Assembly: GCA_030141605.1 (NCBI GenBank)
Contig: JAQGDQ010000075.1
Coordinates: 186,001-250,000 of the forward strand
Reading direction: 5' to 3'
From: Tubiluchus corallicola
Taxonomy: Eukaryota; Priapulida; Priapulimorpha; Priapulimorphida; Tubiluchidae
DNA length: 64,000 nt
Both the position numbers and the translations under genes were made by a program. Shown piece by piece: positions 13,740-24,524 of the stretch; the stretch's first letter is position 1; every line of letters begins with the position of its first letter. The notes beneath the pieces were generated by a model, which was not told the DNA's origin, did no database searches, and saw only the letters and a program-made list of their open reading frames with translations.

Positions 13740-14824
13740 TACATTTGCTGGTTTCTCCAGTTTATTTCATATTAATCGTATTTGTTAATAATTAGTAAAA
13801 TTAAACATCCAAATTGTTCGCTGGTAATTTTACGCAGTAATTTGTGTGGTAATTTTTGCACAGATTCTTTGCAAACCGAGCCTGATTTAGCATTCAGGAC
13901 ATGAGATGGGCATAATTTAGACCTAGCTCGTTTTAACTACCTAGTGGCGTTAAGGATAATCCTGCAAGATAAAACACTGAATCAGCAGAGATGTCTTCGC
14001 TATGCATATTCGGATGCACATACATTCTCCCTCTGTAAGCTAGATTCAGTGACAGAGCAGCATGGACTAAAGTGATTGCAAGAGTCATGTCAGGGGATGT
14101 GTGACTCCAGAAATGAATGAACGAATGAGTCGATGGCAGAAAAGTACTGTGCTAATGTCATTATTAATCGATTTACGAACTAATAATTTACGAGCTCAGC
14201 TGAGGAAGATTAAACTTCTCTTACTAAACCTTAATGTATGTTCTGTAGCTGCTCAGCTAATACCATTCTACAAATTCATCATTAAACAAAAACTCCTGGA
14301 AAATTACAAATGCCTGGAGCAACATGTGACATGTATACATCACAAATGATCCTGACTGCTCACAATTTAAGTTCCTGAAAACAACGGACTTCGTTAAAAC
14401 CAAAATATAAAATGTGTATCTTGTGTACCTTGCGTTATACTGTGTAGTGGTATAATGCTGAAACATGTATGGACAGCGTTGCTGCTTTCAATTTTGTTCT
14501 ATAGTTGGTTAACTGTGATATATGAACTTCCTGCAGCCTGGCATATTCTTCTACGTCATTAATCATTAAGGGCAGCTCTAAGAGATGACTGAGCTTTTAC
14601 ATGTAGATTACAAAATATTGTGACAGTTATTCACTAGTCTGAGAAAGATTATGTTCTAATTTAAGTACATGTATTAATAAATAGCTCATCTTTATCGTCG
14701 GTGTGGGCAATGGAGGTTTGCCAAGGATTCTTTACAAACAACCACTGCATGAAAAGTTAATATGCAAGCAGATTAGGTACTACATAGGTATGTGGCACAA
14801 AAAAACTAGAAAATATTAGGATGT
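13740..14824. other. upstream region of CFAP206, no gene recognised
   Basis: AT-rich DNA with only short, unconvincing ORFs, such as 14101-14349, which resembles nothing I know. It should hold the CFAP206 promoter and possibly a non-coding first exon. I could not identify either by eye. Confidence 0.3.
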
Positions 14825-14839
14825 TTTTTTTGTTTACAG
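14825..14839 (+). promoter_or_regulatory. candidate 3' splice acceptor in the CFAP206 5' UTR
   Basis: A poly-T tract followed by GTTTACAG ends at 14839, 162 nt before the CFAP206 start codon. If used, the mRNA has at least one upstream non-coding exon. Inference from the acceptor match only. Confidence 0.35.
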
Positions 14840-15001
14840 ATCTTTTGCAAATTGGTTCAAATGGGATTTCTGAGTGTAGTTATGGCAGATGCAATTTGTT
14901 TTATAGTGTAGTTATCGTGTACTACAGTGGTTGTAATAAATGCAGTGGAGTTATATATTATATGGTTCTCAAATTGATCAAAGAAGCATTCGTTTTTAAA
15001 C

Positions 15002-16864
15002 ATGGCTCAGCCTGCTCAGCGTGAAGCAGATGCTATGATAAACAATGTTCTTCGCGAAATAGCAGATGGCTGTGCAAAAGAAGGAGAACGTGTTCCAGAA
15101 GGATTACCAGTACTGGTACTACGAGTGACTACAATTGATCCAGATCATGAGTTTGCAAACAAAACACTCTCAAGACAAGAAGCAAAGGATTTGGTGAATG
15201 TTTGCATAAGCAAGATCTTGGATAAAACTTCGATCTCAATGAGTACTATGAAAATGCAGGCTTTGTTCGACCACAAGTACAAAACCAGACACCAGCTTCA
15301 CATGAAACAAAAAGAGTCATTTGAGAGCAAACTTCAGCCACTAATTCGTGAAATTACAGACACAAGAGCTCATGACAAAGAAGAGTTTGAGGACTTGTAC
15401 AGGATGATATGCTCTTGCATTCTAGTTCGTTCTGGTCTGGGTAGTCCTACTGATCTTAATGTGGTGAGGGAAGTTTCAGCTGCTCTGCACAGTGTTTTCC
15501 CTCCAAGTGAACTGGGTACCTTCTGTGCACTCCGACTGCCAGACAAGGAAAGACATCTACGGGATTTTACAAAAATTGTCATGGGAATTCGTTTGTATAA
15601 TCGTGCAAACGGCAAAGGTGGGTTTGAAATTGAAGAACTGCCAGATACAGTACAACAGGAGACTTCTCTTACACAAGCAGCCATCTCTGAAGAGTTGAAA
15701 GTGTGTGCAGAAACAATTTGTTTGTACACTAAGGTTATACAAAGATTTGACACTCATGGTGGAAACCTGAACAGAAACCAGGTTCGTTCAGCTTTGTACA
15801 ATATAAGACAGTTTGAAACTTACCTTGTCATACTGCAAGCAGACATTATTGAAACACAAAAACAAATTACAGAGGTGGTGAAAAGATACAAGTCCAACAT
15901 GGAATTGTTGCAGAACGTTGTACAAGGTAGAACTACCATTCCGACTGAGCAGGTTTATCCCTTATTCATAGAACTCGGAGAAGGATGGATAGGACTCCAG
16001 ACTGAAGAAATTATTGTTGGAAAGTACAATGGTATTCTTGCTACTTTGAAAGGGCAAACTCAGAACTTACCTTCAATTCATGAACAGGTGTTGGAGTACA
16101 TGAAAAAAGGACCAAGTATCATAGAAATTGAAAGACCAGCAAGACCACCAGAAGAACGCATCAACCCACAAGTTTATCCACACATTAAATTTCTCCTTCC
16201 AGAATACATTAAAGATTTTGATAAGTTTCCAACAGAGTACAATGGATTCTGTGGATGGACAATTGCAAATCGCGATGGACTGCTGTTGCCGGGAGTTGCA
16301 GGAATAGGCGTGCTAGAGTACAAAAAGTCAATTTACAAGTTTATTTCTGTACAAGCAGCCATAGAATTCGGCAGTGCTCCTCAAGAGCACATAGACCGGA
16401 TTGGTGAGCTTGTGCGAAGAAACCCAGAGCTAATATTGTTGCTTAAACTGTACGATCAATTTGAAAATATGTTTCCTACAATTAAAGAAGAAGATAAGCT
16501 AGTTCGTGAACTGGTAACAATGACTGACAGTGATACACAAACAGATGTGCATATTCTTGAATCGTATATTGATCGGGATTACCAGTGGAATGAATGGGAG
16601 TTACGTCGAAAAGCAATCATGCTCACAAACTTGAGAGGAAAAGAGACACACTCTGCACAAACATCATTGAGCCATCTAAGGCGAGAGAACTGCTCTCAAG
16701 TATACTTGCCGAAGACAAGCGAGACACAGACTAAAGAAGATAGTGCGTCTGCTGTCCCAAAACCTCAGACCTTTATCGCTGGCCTCCGTGGTAAAGGCAC
16801 CGGCATCAAGACAACTGCTACAAAAGTAGATTTGACTGTAAACGTAACAGAGAAGTTCGCCTAA
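15002..16864 (+). CDS. CFAP206: cilia- and flagella-associated protein 206 (radial spoke RS2 docking factor), intronless
   Basis: One uninterrupted 620-codon frame from ATG to TAA, almost the length of the human protein (622 aa). I recognise it by the family pattern: an N-terminal helical region with a nine-residue block around residues 147-155 (RSGLGSPTD), followed by EVSAALHSVFP, the RLYNRANGKGG block, and the C-terminal part with GFCGWTIA near residue 420. CFAP206/FAP206 is an axonemal protein that anchors radial spoke 2 and a neighbouring dynein to the doublet microtubule, and is needed for normal ciliary beating. The start is the first Met of the family-like sequence. A poly-T/CAG acceptor at 14839 may mark a 5' UTR intron. 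The coding region has no intron, although the neighbouring genes have 6 or more. That suggests intron loss or retroposition, but the frame is intact and the conserved blocks are complete, so it looks functional. Confidence 0.93.
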   Translation: MAQPAQREADAMINNVLREIADGCAKEGERVPEGLPVLVLRVTTIDPDHEFANKTLSRQEAKDLVNVCISKILDKTSISMSTMKMQALFDHKYKTRHQLHMKQKESFESKLQPLIREITDTRAHDKEEFEDLYRMICSCILVRSGLGSPTDLNVVREVSAALHSVFPPSELGTFCALRLPDKERHLRDFTKIVMGIRLYNRANGKGGFEIEELPDTVQQETSLTQAAISEELKVCAETICLYTKVIQRFDTHGGNLNRNQVRSALYNIRQFETYLVILQADIIETQKQITEVVKRYKSNMELLQNVVQGRTTIPTEQVYPLFIELGEGWIGLQTEEIIVGKYNGILATLKGQTQNLPSIHEQVLEYMKKGPSIIEIERPARPPEERINPQVYPHIKFLLPEYIKDFDKFPTEYNGFCGWTIANRDGLLLPGVAGIGVLEYKKSIYKFISVQAAIEFGSAPQEHIDRIGELVRRNPELILLLKLYDQFENMFPTIKEEDKLVRELVTMTDSDTQTDVHILESYIDRDYQWNEWELRRKAIMLTNLRGKETHSAQTSLSHLRRENCSQVYLPKTSETQTKEDSASAVPKPQTFIAGLRGKGTGIKTTATKVDLTVNVTEKFA

Positions 16865-17143
16865 CTTGTTATGCTTTTAAAAGTTGCTGAGAAAGTTATG
16901 AATTTTCTGACAACTGGCCTCATTTGGTGCAGTCTGTTTAAAATTTCTTTAAAGTGACATATTTGTGTACTGCAACAAAGTTGCCTTTTAAATGCTACAT
17001 TAGCACATTATAAAGTGTAAAGTGCAACTGGGTTATACCTGATGAACAAAGTTTTACCATTTGTGTTAACTGACAGGTGAAAATGCATGAGAATGACAGT
17101 AAATCGTCAAAATGAATTTTGCTTATATGCATAGGTTAAGCAC

Positions 17144-17149
17144 AATAAA
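17144..17149 (+). promoter_or_regulatory. candidate polyadenylation signal of CFAP206
   Basis: AATAAA 280 nt after the stop codon; a second AATAAA lies at 17286-17291. Chosen by position only. Confidence 0.4.
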
Positions 17150-17291
17150 CTATATAGCCTAATATGGCAAGAAACTGCCTAGAAAACATACATAGCAAAC
17201 AAAGTTTACAAGTTAACAAAAATGCTAAAGAAGTTGTTTTGAAATCACAGTTAATTTAATGTGTAAGTTCATTAAAATAGATTTGAATAAA

Positions 17292-18571
17292 AACTATTAT
17301 CAACTTGTAGTATGTTAAAAACAGCACTAGTGCCACACTCCCATTTTATATAAAATACTGTGCAAGACTAACATAGTATAAAGATATGTATGTTAAAAAT
17401 TCATTATTATTAACAATGAAAGCCCTCTAAATGATATTGCTGTGAGTACAAAACTGGAATTTGTACAGTGTTGGTAATCTCACTTTTATAAATTGGTCAT
17501 TTTCAGTGAAATTACTCATTAACTTGTCGAGTCATGCTAGCTGCATACATAAGTTATAATACTACTGTTGTCATAATAAGTATATAAATATAATGCTTGG
17601 GCCAAATATAATACTTGAAGTAGACTTACATTAACATTTTAGCTCAGCTCCTATCTGTTTAATTAAAAGTGAAATTTGAACTCCTATGACACAAACCGTG
17701 TGCATGCTATTACATCAGTGTAAGTACCTTATTGTTCTCATACTTGTACATTTCTATACTGCTAATATGTGTATTGCTGAAATGAAAAGACTACCAAGGA
17801 GACTCATAATTGAAGCCTCTTAAAAATCAGACACACTTGTAAACACAAACAAAGAAGATCAGCAATATTTTTACTACTTGTCCAAATAAAGAGTGAATGT
17901 AAATAGCGCACTAGCAAACAGTAGTTCACACAATAAAGTCATGCAGTGCAAAACTGTAGCGTTATTAACAGAAAAACAAAGGTGCGTAATATAAAATATC
18001 GCTTTCATTTGTGTAACAACTTTCATTTACATTAGTGCACAACAACTTTGTTTTCTCAAGGCCTTAGTGTAACTACTAAATGTGCACATATTTAGCGATT
18101 GTTTCAAATCCGTTATATCTTATTGTATCTTAGTGGTTATTTTATGGAGCCTATACACAATAGGTTAATGAATTTTAACATTTTCAGTTTGTATCGGAGA
18201 TGTTGTTGTGGTTTTTTATGACAAAAAATCTAACGTCATAGAAAATATTCATTTCTAGTAAATGAGCTTATGAAAAAACAAAACAAAATAAAGCTTTCAC
18301 AGACATGCATTGCAGTACATACAATTGTAACAAACTCACGGTAAAACAGTCAAGCATTGCCTAAAGAATTTAATTCATAATAACTATTGCGATCTTAAAT
18401 AATTTTGTCTATCACAGGTGCAAACATGAATTAAAGGTAATAAAATTACAGAACGATACTGTATTTTTAATACTCAGAAGCTCATCCTGTCTTGACACGG
18501 CAGGACTATCATTTATGAGAAAAAGAAAATTTTTCTACGAATGTGTGTTAGTTTTGCTCAGGCATTAGTGC
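17292..18571. other. convergent intergenic region between CFAP206 and the minus-strand GSTK gene
   Basis: AT-rich sequence expected to hold the 3' UTRs of both genes. No ORF, RNA gene or repeat family was recognised, and no clear minus-strand AATAAA was found for the GSTK gene. Confidence 0.4.
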
Positions 18572-21500
18572 TTAGTGTTGGCACTCTCCAAGATTCCGTA
18601 AAGGACCTTCCCAGTGTTTACCTGCAAATATGTTGGCATGACTACTCAGTTCAATTTCATGATTTCAAGAATGGGGAATTCACAAAAACAAACAAGCAAC
18701 AAACAGTGATATGGTATCCACAACCGCAGAAGCAGCAGTTAGTGTGGAGAGTGACTAAATTATTAACATGCACAGTATCTTCTTCAAAGCTTGAACAATT
18801 TATACAAAGGCAAATTTGCTTGGACAAACCAAGCTGCTCAGAAAGGAACAGGTCAGCATTCATGTTTCAGTGGAAAAGAAAATTATTCAGGCTTTCTATT
18901 TTATTCGGTCAGGTGGAGTTATCATTCCAAACCAGCAAGACAAGCTGACAAGTTATTTGATACAATAGTGAACATCATTGATCATGAATATCAAAGCCAA
19001 CTGAGATTAGGCACAAGTCCTACCTAAAAACCAAGCTAACAACTCAAATCTGTCACTGCCAAAGAACAGGTGATCCTTGCCATCTTTTTGTACAATGAAC
19101 GTCGGCACACCAAATGCCTGCAAAAAATAATCTATTTTGGAATCGTGTGTAACTGAAAATTCTTTCTACAGTTTACAGTAAGAATTATACCGGGATTATA
19201 CATCTTACTGGGATAATCACTGAGTATAAAAATTATTTTTTGCCAACTATTACAGCTACTGAAACTACAATAAATCTTGTCTTTCTTCTAGTTGAACACA
19301 CATGCACCTAGAAGTGTCGCATAAAAGCAGACCGACATCTCTCGCGGGTTAAGCATGCGTCACACACATTTTAAGTCTCACATGTGCATCAAATTTCAGT
19401 TCTCATGCGTCGTGCAATTTCAAACTCAAGTTTGCAAATAACTTGACTTCCTTTGCCATCAGTGCCAACTGTGACACAATTACACAATAATACAGTAGCG
19501 TCATGAGTCTCATGATGCATGTTAACTAAAGGGTACATATTCAATTATTGAAAACTAAGCACATATGGGTGCCACTGAGCTTTTTTTTATTTGTAAAAAA
19601 GAACATTATACAAAAGTCCAATAACAGCATAAGAAAGCTCGGTAGTGCCCAAAAATTACCTTAAGGTTGTATTTTCTTTCGGCTTAATTTTTTGATAATT
19701 TGATTTTTATAACCAAAAATTTGTATGTGGGGCATAACTTGCTACCCTTGGACTCCTCTGGGGCGAGACGACCCCCCGGGCTTCTCAGTTTTTCGCATTC
19801 ATTTTTACGGCAAACGACTGGCAGGTATGATTTATCTTTGGAACCTGTCTGTTCTTTGTGGAGGTAACTTCTCCTGGGAGGGAAATCTGGGGCATGGAGT
19901 GTACTAAAATGCAGAGGGTAAACATGTGAGAAAAAAGAAAGCATTATTTTGTATTAGCTATTGTATGACTCGGAGCAGTAAGCAGATGCCGATCAGTGAA
20001 AAGTTAAAGCTGTACGAAACAAACTAAAAAATTTTAAATGTCTTAAATGGTTTAACTTACGCCACATTTTGCAGCCTCCTCAGTTGTGACTTTCAGTTTT
20101 TCTTTAATGGGCTGTTGAGTATACTGTGACAGTACATTTTTAGTTAGAGGCTCTGGCAAGTTTGATGCCAGTGCAGCTTGTTCCAGACTTTCTGCTTGTG
20201 TTATATCTTGGTCCTAGAAATTTGCAAACACTTTCAAATGACTTTTGCTAGCAAAAATGTAGAGTAATACCCAGACTGAGTATACAACATAAATGCTTTA
20301 TGATCACACGTGTTCCTATGTGTACAGTGTACAGACAATGTCAACATACAATTGACCAAATATGAAATATTTATTTGATACATTAAGAAGAGTTTGGAAC
20401 ACAACTGATAAAGCGTGGTTCTTTAGGTAGACAACAGGCCACACTGCAACTTCAATTTTCTCTTAGAGAACTTTATTAATAAGAGAAAAAAGTATACATA
20501 AATACGGGTCGACTGGTATACCAGACCGTATTGGAACTGCCGCTAGTATTTTCGTCAATACTGGAAATGTGATGGTAATGAAATGAGGATTGGAATTGAC
20601 ATCTAACATAATTTCAATCATTTTCATTGACTGCCCAATCAGCGTGCAAGTTATTTCGCACACCTGCAGAGCCTAATTAACACAGGTACGTTTAGGACAC
20701 TTAGTTACAGTTCCGTCTAAGACTGTTGTGAAAACTGCTCAACTTTTGATTAGTTAGCAGGTGACATGTTGGCCTGGTTCTAGATTTTATTATTGTCAAT
20801 TGAAATTGCAAGTGAGCTAGTGGAAATATATAGTCTAGTTTCGTTTATAGGAAGAAATGCACAACGCTTACGTCTATGAGTTGCTGATTAAACCATTTTG
20901 CAGTCAAGAAAATATGCAGTTAGTTTGGTTTATGGCTTTGCAAGTTAGATAAAAACAACTATTTGATGAACTTTAAATAAGGACAAAACAAAATGTTTTC
21001 TTTTCTGGTCATTCATAAACCTCAATGAGATCTTCACAGTCAAAATTAATTCAAATGTGGTCAAAACCGATATTATACATCAATGTAGTATTAGCTATTT
21101 CATGCTATTTTTCTGGTTATAACCATGGTTAAAAGATGCCATTGGGACTTATGTAACTCGGGCATTCAATATAAGGGTCGTCTGTGAACTGAATAAATCT
21201 TGCAGATGAACACATGATCAGTTAATATAGAAAAAATACATCGCAGGCATGTATGAAGTTCGTATGTTCAAAGGCAAGAAAGACATAATATTTTTGTTGC
21301 TCATTTATTGTAAAGCAAGGCTAACTGGCTTAGTTTCTTTTTTATACTTATGTCTCTGTATTTTGTAGTGCTTTGAAACTTCATTCTGTTTAAATTGAAA
21401 AGTCATTTTTTGGCTACTTGAAGTGTTAATTTAGTTTAAAAATAGCTGCTGCTCTGCAAATTTATGTTTATGAAAAAGTGCAGTTTATCTGCTGATTAGG

Positions 21501-24423
21501 CATTAGTTGTGACTGTCACCCTGTTTAGTTTAGTTTAGTTAAGACAGTTGGTGTTCAGCCTGAGGTGTTGTCCCAAAAGCCGCTGAGCGTGCTTATGTTA
21601 CAGCGGAGGCGGAGCGATAGACCAATATGTTTAACGTCAATTACTGCGACATAATGAATTGCCTAGTTGAGTGTCTACATAACAAGTTGCTGGCGCTTAG
21701 CAGCATAGTATTACTGTGCGACGTATGGCTTCACCAAGTTGTAGCTTATTCCTCTTCATTCATAGTACCCAGGTAAATAATACTTAAAGTTAATAGACAA
21801 CTACTATTCTTGGCCTAATAACATTAATAAGTGCTTCACTAAATTTTTTATATTGATTAGTTGATTTATGAAGCAAATTAAGGACCTGAAAAAATTGAAC
21901 AGGCTTACTATTCATAGCCCAGTAATCAATTTGATTCTCTGCAATGTGCTAAACGATATAACTTGAGATAACTTCCTAATTTTGATGGACCTCAGCCAGA
22001 CATTTACACAGCACAGGTTACGTGAAAAGAGCTTTCCCAACTGATTTAAGCAGTCCATGCATGGAGTCAGTCTCAAGGTCATTTGCTGGCTGTCACTGTT
22101 TGCTATATCAGAACAAATTTGCAAATAATTGTTTTGCTTTTGCTGGAGTGGACGTATAAAATATAAATGCACACTGTACAAGCAAGTAACAGAACAGTCA
22201 TAATGATACTATGCACTGGGAAAAACAAAAACTCTCTTTTGGTGACTAACCATACACAGACCAACACAGTACTGCTTTAAGTAATTTCTTTTGTGCATTT
22301 GACACTCACAAGCAGGGTTGCTCTCATCTGCCACATAAACCCATCCCACACAGTAGATTGAATGTTTAACTAATAACGTTTACTTAAAACAAATATTGTA
22401 CACATGTTGCAGGACGTTGTAAAAACATCACATAGTGAAAGGGCATGTGAATTATATTGTTTGGCACAGTGCCAACAGTGCAGTACAGTAAAATATGCAG
22501 TACTGTATCAGCAACAAGTCCAAATGCCATATGCCGTATACAGTATTACTATACATAAATATAGATAATGGTCAATCATGTTAGCAACTTAGTGTGTACC
22601 AAACTCCATATACGTTTCCACAGCTCCCTGGAGACAGTTTCAGTTAATAAAGGATTTGCCAAATCAACAGCTGTGAGAAAACGTTGGGCCTGCAGAGTTC
22701 CTGTCTCTACAAGTGTTTTATGAAAATCCTAAAAAAAATTAAATTCAGTAGCATTAGCAGTGAAATAATGAAAATGTTTAAAGCAGTAACAGCAAAATAA
22801 CGACATTATATACAACATGCTATATTGCATTATATACCACACGCTATGAGTAATGCTCTTACAAGCTCATGATTAAAAGAGCTAGTTGTAAGTTAGAATC
22901 TAAAATAAACCTTTCTCCCAATGCCAAAATTAAAGGAAATCCCGGGATTGTGATTTGAGACCATTACTACTGACTTTGTGTTTGTCGTCAAATTATTTAA
23001 CATGGTATACATCTCGCAAAATTTCGGAAATGCAGGCTAAACACAGCTTCTAGAAACACATTTCTTAATAGGTGTGGCAGTATGCCAAAGTTATGCTACA
23101 GATTAAGCAATGATATAGTGACACAGCACTCAACAGAAATTATACAACTTACAGCTGGCTGCTTAACAGGCACTCCTGTGAATAATCCCATTCTCTCAAC
23201 ATCAATGGGAATGTATTTCGCTTTGCTTGGCAATAGTGCAGGACCTGTATTGCCTATAGAAAACGACTACAAAAATTACTTTAGTGATCTCAGATACTCA
23301 CCAACTACACAAAATACCCACTAATTACCAATTCTTATTTGGTTTGCTAATGGGGGTGCTAAATTTGTATCTTAAACTGACTTAATTTAGAAATACCAAT
23401 ATGTAGTTAGCAATTATAGTTTTCCTGTGATGCCTTTTATCTGGTTTAATATAAAATTTAATAATGCTAGTAAAAACCAAAGCAAATTATAAATGTCTCA
23501 AATGCCAAAATTTTCAAAAAAATGTATGGCTTCAGTATATTATTGTCAGCTTTTTGTCCCCAATCCTACAACAAAAAATGCAAAAATCTATCTTGCTTAT
23601 AATTAAAAGGTTTTCTAATGTCAAACATTGTTTGATAGACATCAGCACACTGCTTCTAAAAATTTTTTTTGGTAAGATTGCACAGGAAGAATGCAATCTT
23701 ATACAGTGCGCATAACTCAGCTATGGCAACGATGACTTATGCTAAAGTAAGCAGGAAGACTAACAGGATACCATGCCAATGCAAATAGAATGTGGATGTT
23801 TTGTAGTTTCTTCAAATGTTGAAAACAATAATTAATCAAATAAGCACTAACCAGTTTCTCGAAGAAGTCCACCTAAAAAAACTGGACACAATTTAATGTC
23901 CAAATTCCAACGTTGTCTATATCTCATCATTATCTGAAAAGAACAATATTCTAAAAAATCTTTTTTTGTTTAATTGCCACATGTTCTGTATCAAAGTCCA
24001 GAAAAAGATTACACGCAAACGAAAAGGACTAAACCATTTATTCTTTGTAAACCATCACTGCAGTACAGCTTTCACGTTTGTCTTCTATTGATGGCAATTT
24101 AAAACAAATGTAAGAGCACTATATATTACATGGCCAATAGCAGTAAGTACAGACCAATTTTCCTAATTTCACAACGCACTATTACTGAACAGAATTAAAT
24201 AAAAGTAATAAATTTAATCAATCCAGGCTTTTAATTCTAACCTTCAATTACGTGTTACATTAGGTACAAGTTCGCTTACAAAGTTTTACTATTTGGCTTA
24301 AATAAATTAATAAACTATAAATAATAGTTACATATTACATACCTCAAGGGCAATCCATGAGTAGGGAGAAATTACATCATAGAAAAATTTAAGTTTATTT
24401 ACTGAATGTACGATGGTGGACAT
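18572..24423 (-). CDS. glutathione S-transferase kappa (GSTK1-type), paralog A, seven exons
   Basis: Minus-strand exons in order: 24423-24343, 23933-23852, 23253-23153, 22728-22600, 20213-20061, 19117-19024, 18621-18572 (stop TAA). They total 690 nt, 229 aa, close to human GSTK1 (226). All junctions are GT-AG with matching phases; the exon 4 donor (GTACAC) is weak. The protein starts MSTIVHSVNKLKFFYD and has the family signature SPYSW with the catalytic Ser at residue 19. Later blocks are WNLDIKLCPVFLGG, GTLQAQRFLTAV, EKLKVTTEEA, GVPTFIV (the thioredoxin-fold cis-Pro region), and [19 protein letters not shown] enzymes are DsbA-like thioredoxin-fold transferases that conjugate glutathione in mitochondria and peroxisomes. 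This copy ends in GECQH, with no peroxisomal SKL-type signal. The frame is open upstream to 24513, so a longer N-terminus is possible. The short start matches paralog B at 38984. Confidence 0.92.
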
Positions 24424-24524
24424 AATCTCTTCTTTCTTGCTGCTTGACCATGGAACTTGTTCAACTTGTAATAAGGCTACAAAATCCATTTGAAATTCAA
24501 CATCAAGGTACACTTTTTGGGTAA

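Noticed and set aside
15370-15757. Minus-strand and alternative-frame ORFs inside CFAP206
   Set aside because: Shadows of the strongly conserved plus-strand frame.
18541-18948. 135-codon plus-strand ORF over the GSTK paralog A last exon
   Set aside because: It is antisense to a real exon and shows no conserved motif.
19684-19944. GC-richer ORFs on both strands within GSTK paralog A intron 5
   Set aside because: No family match and no consistent frame; left as intronic sequence.
24328-24513. N-terminally extended GSTK paralog A starting at 24513
   Set aside because: The frame is open, but the extra residues are acidic, do not look like a mitochondrial signal, and contain possible splice acceptors. 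The start at 24423 matches paralog B and the family length.
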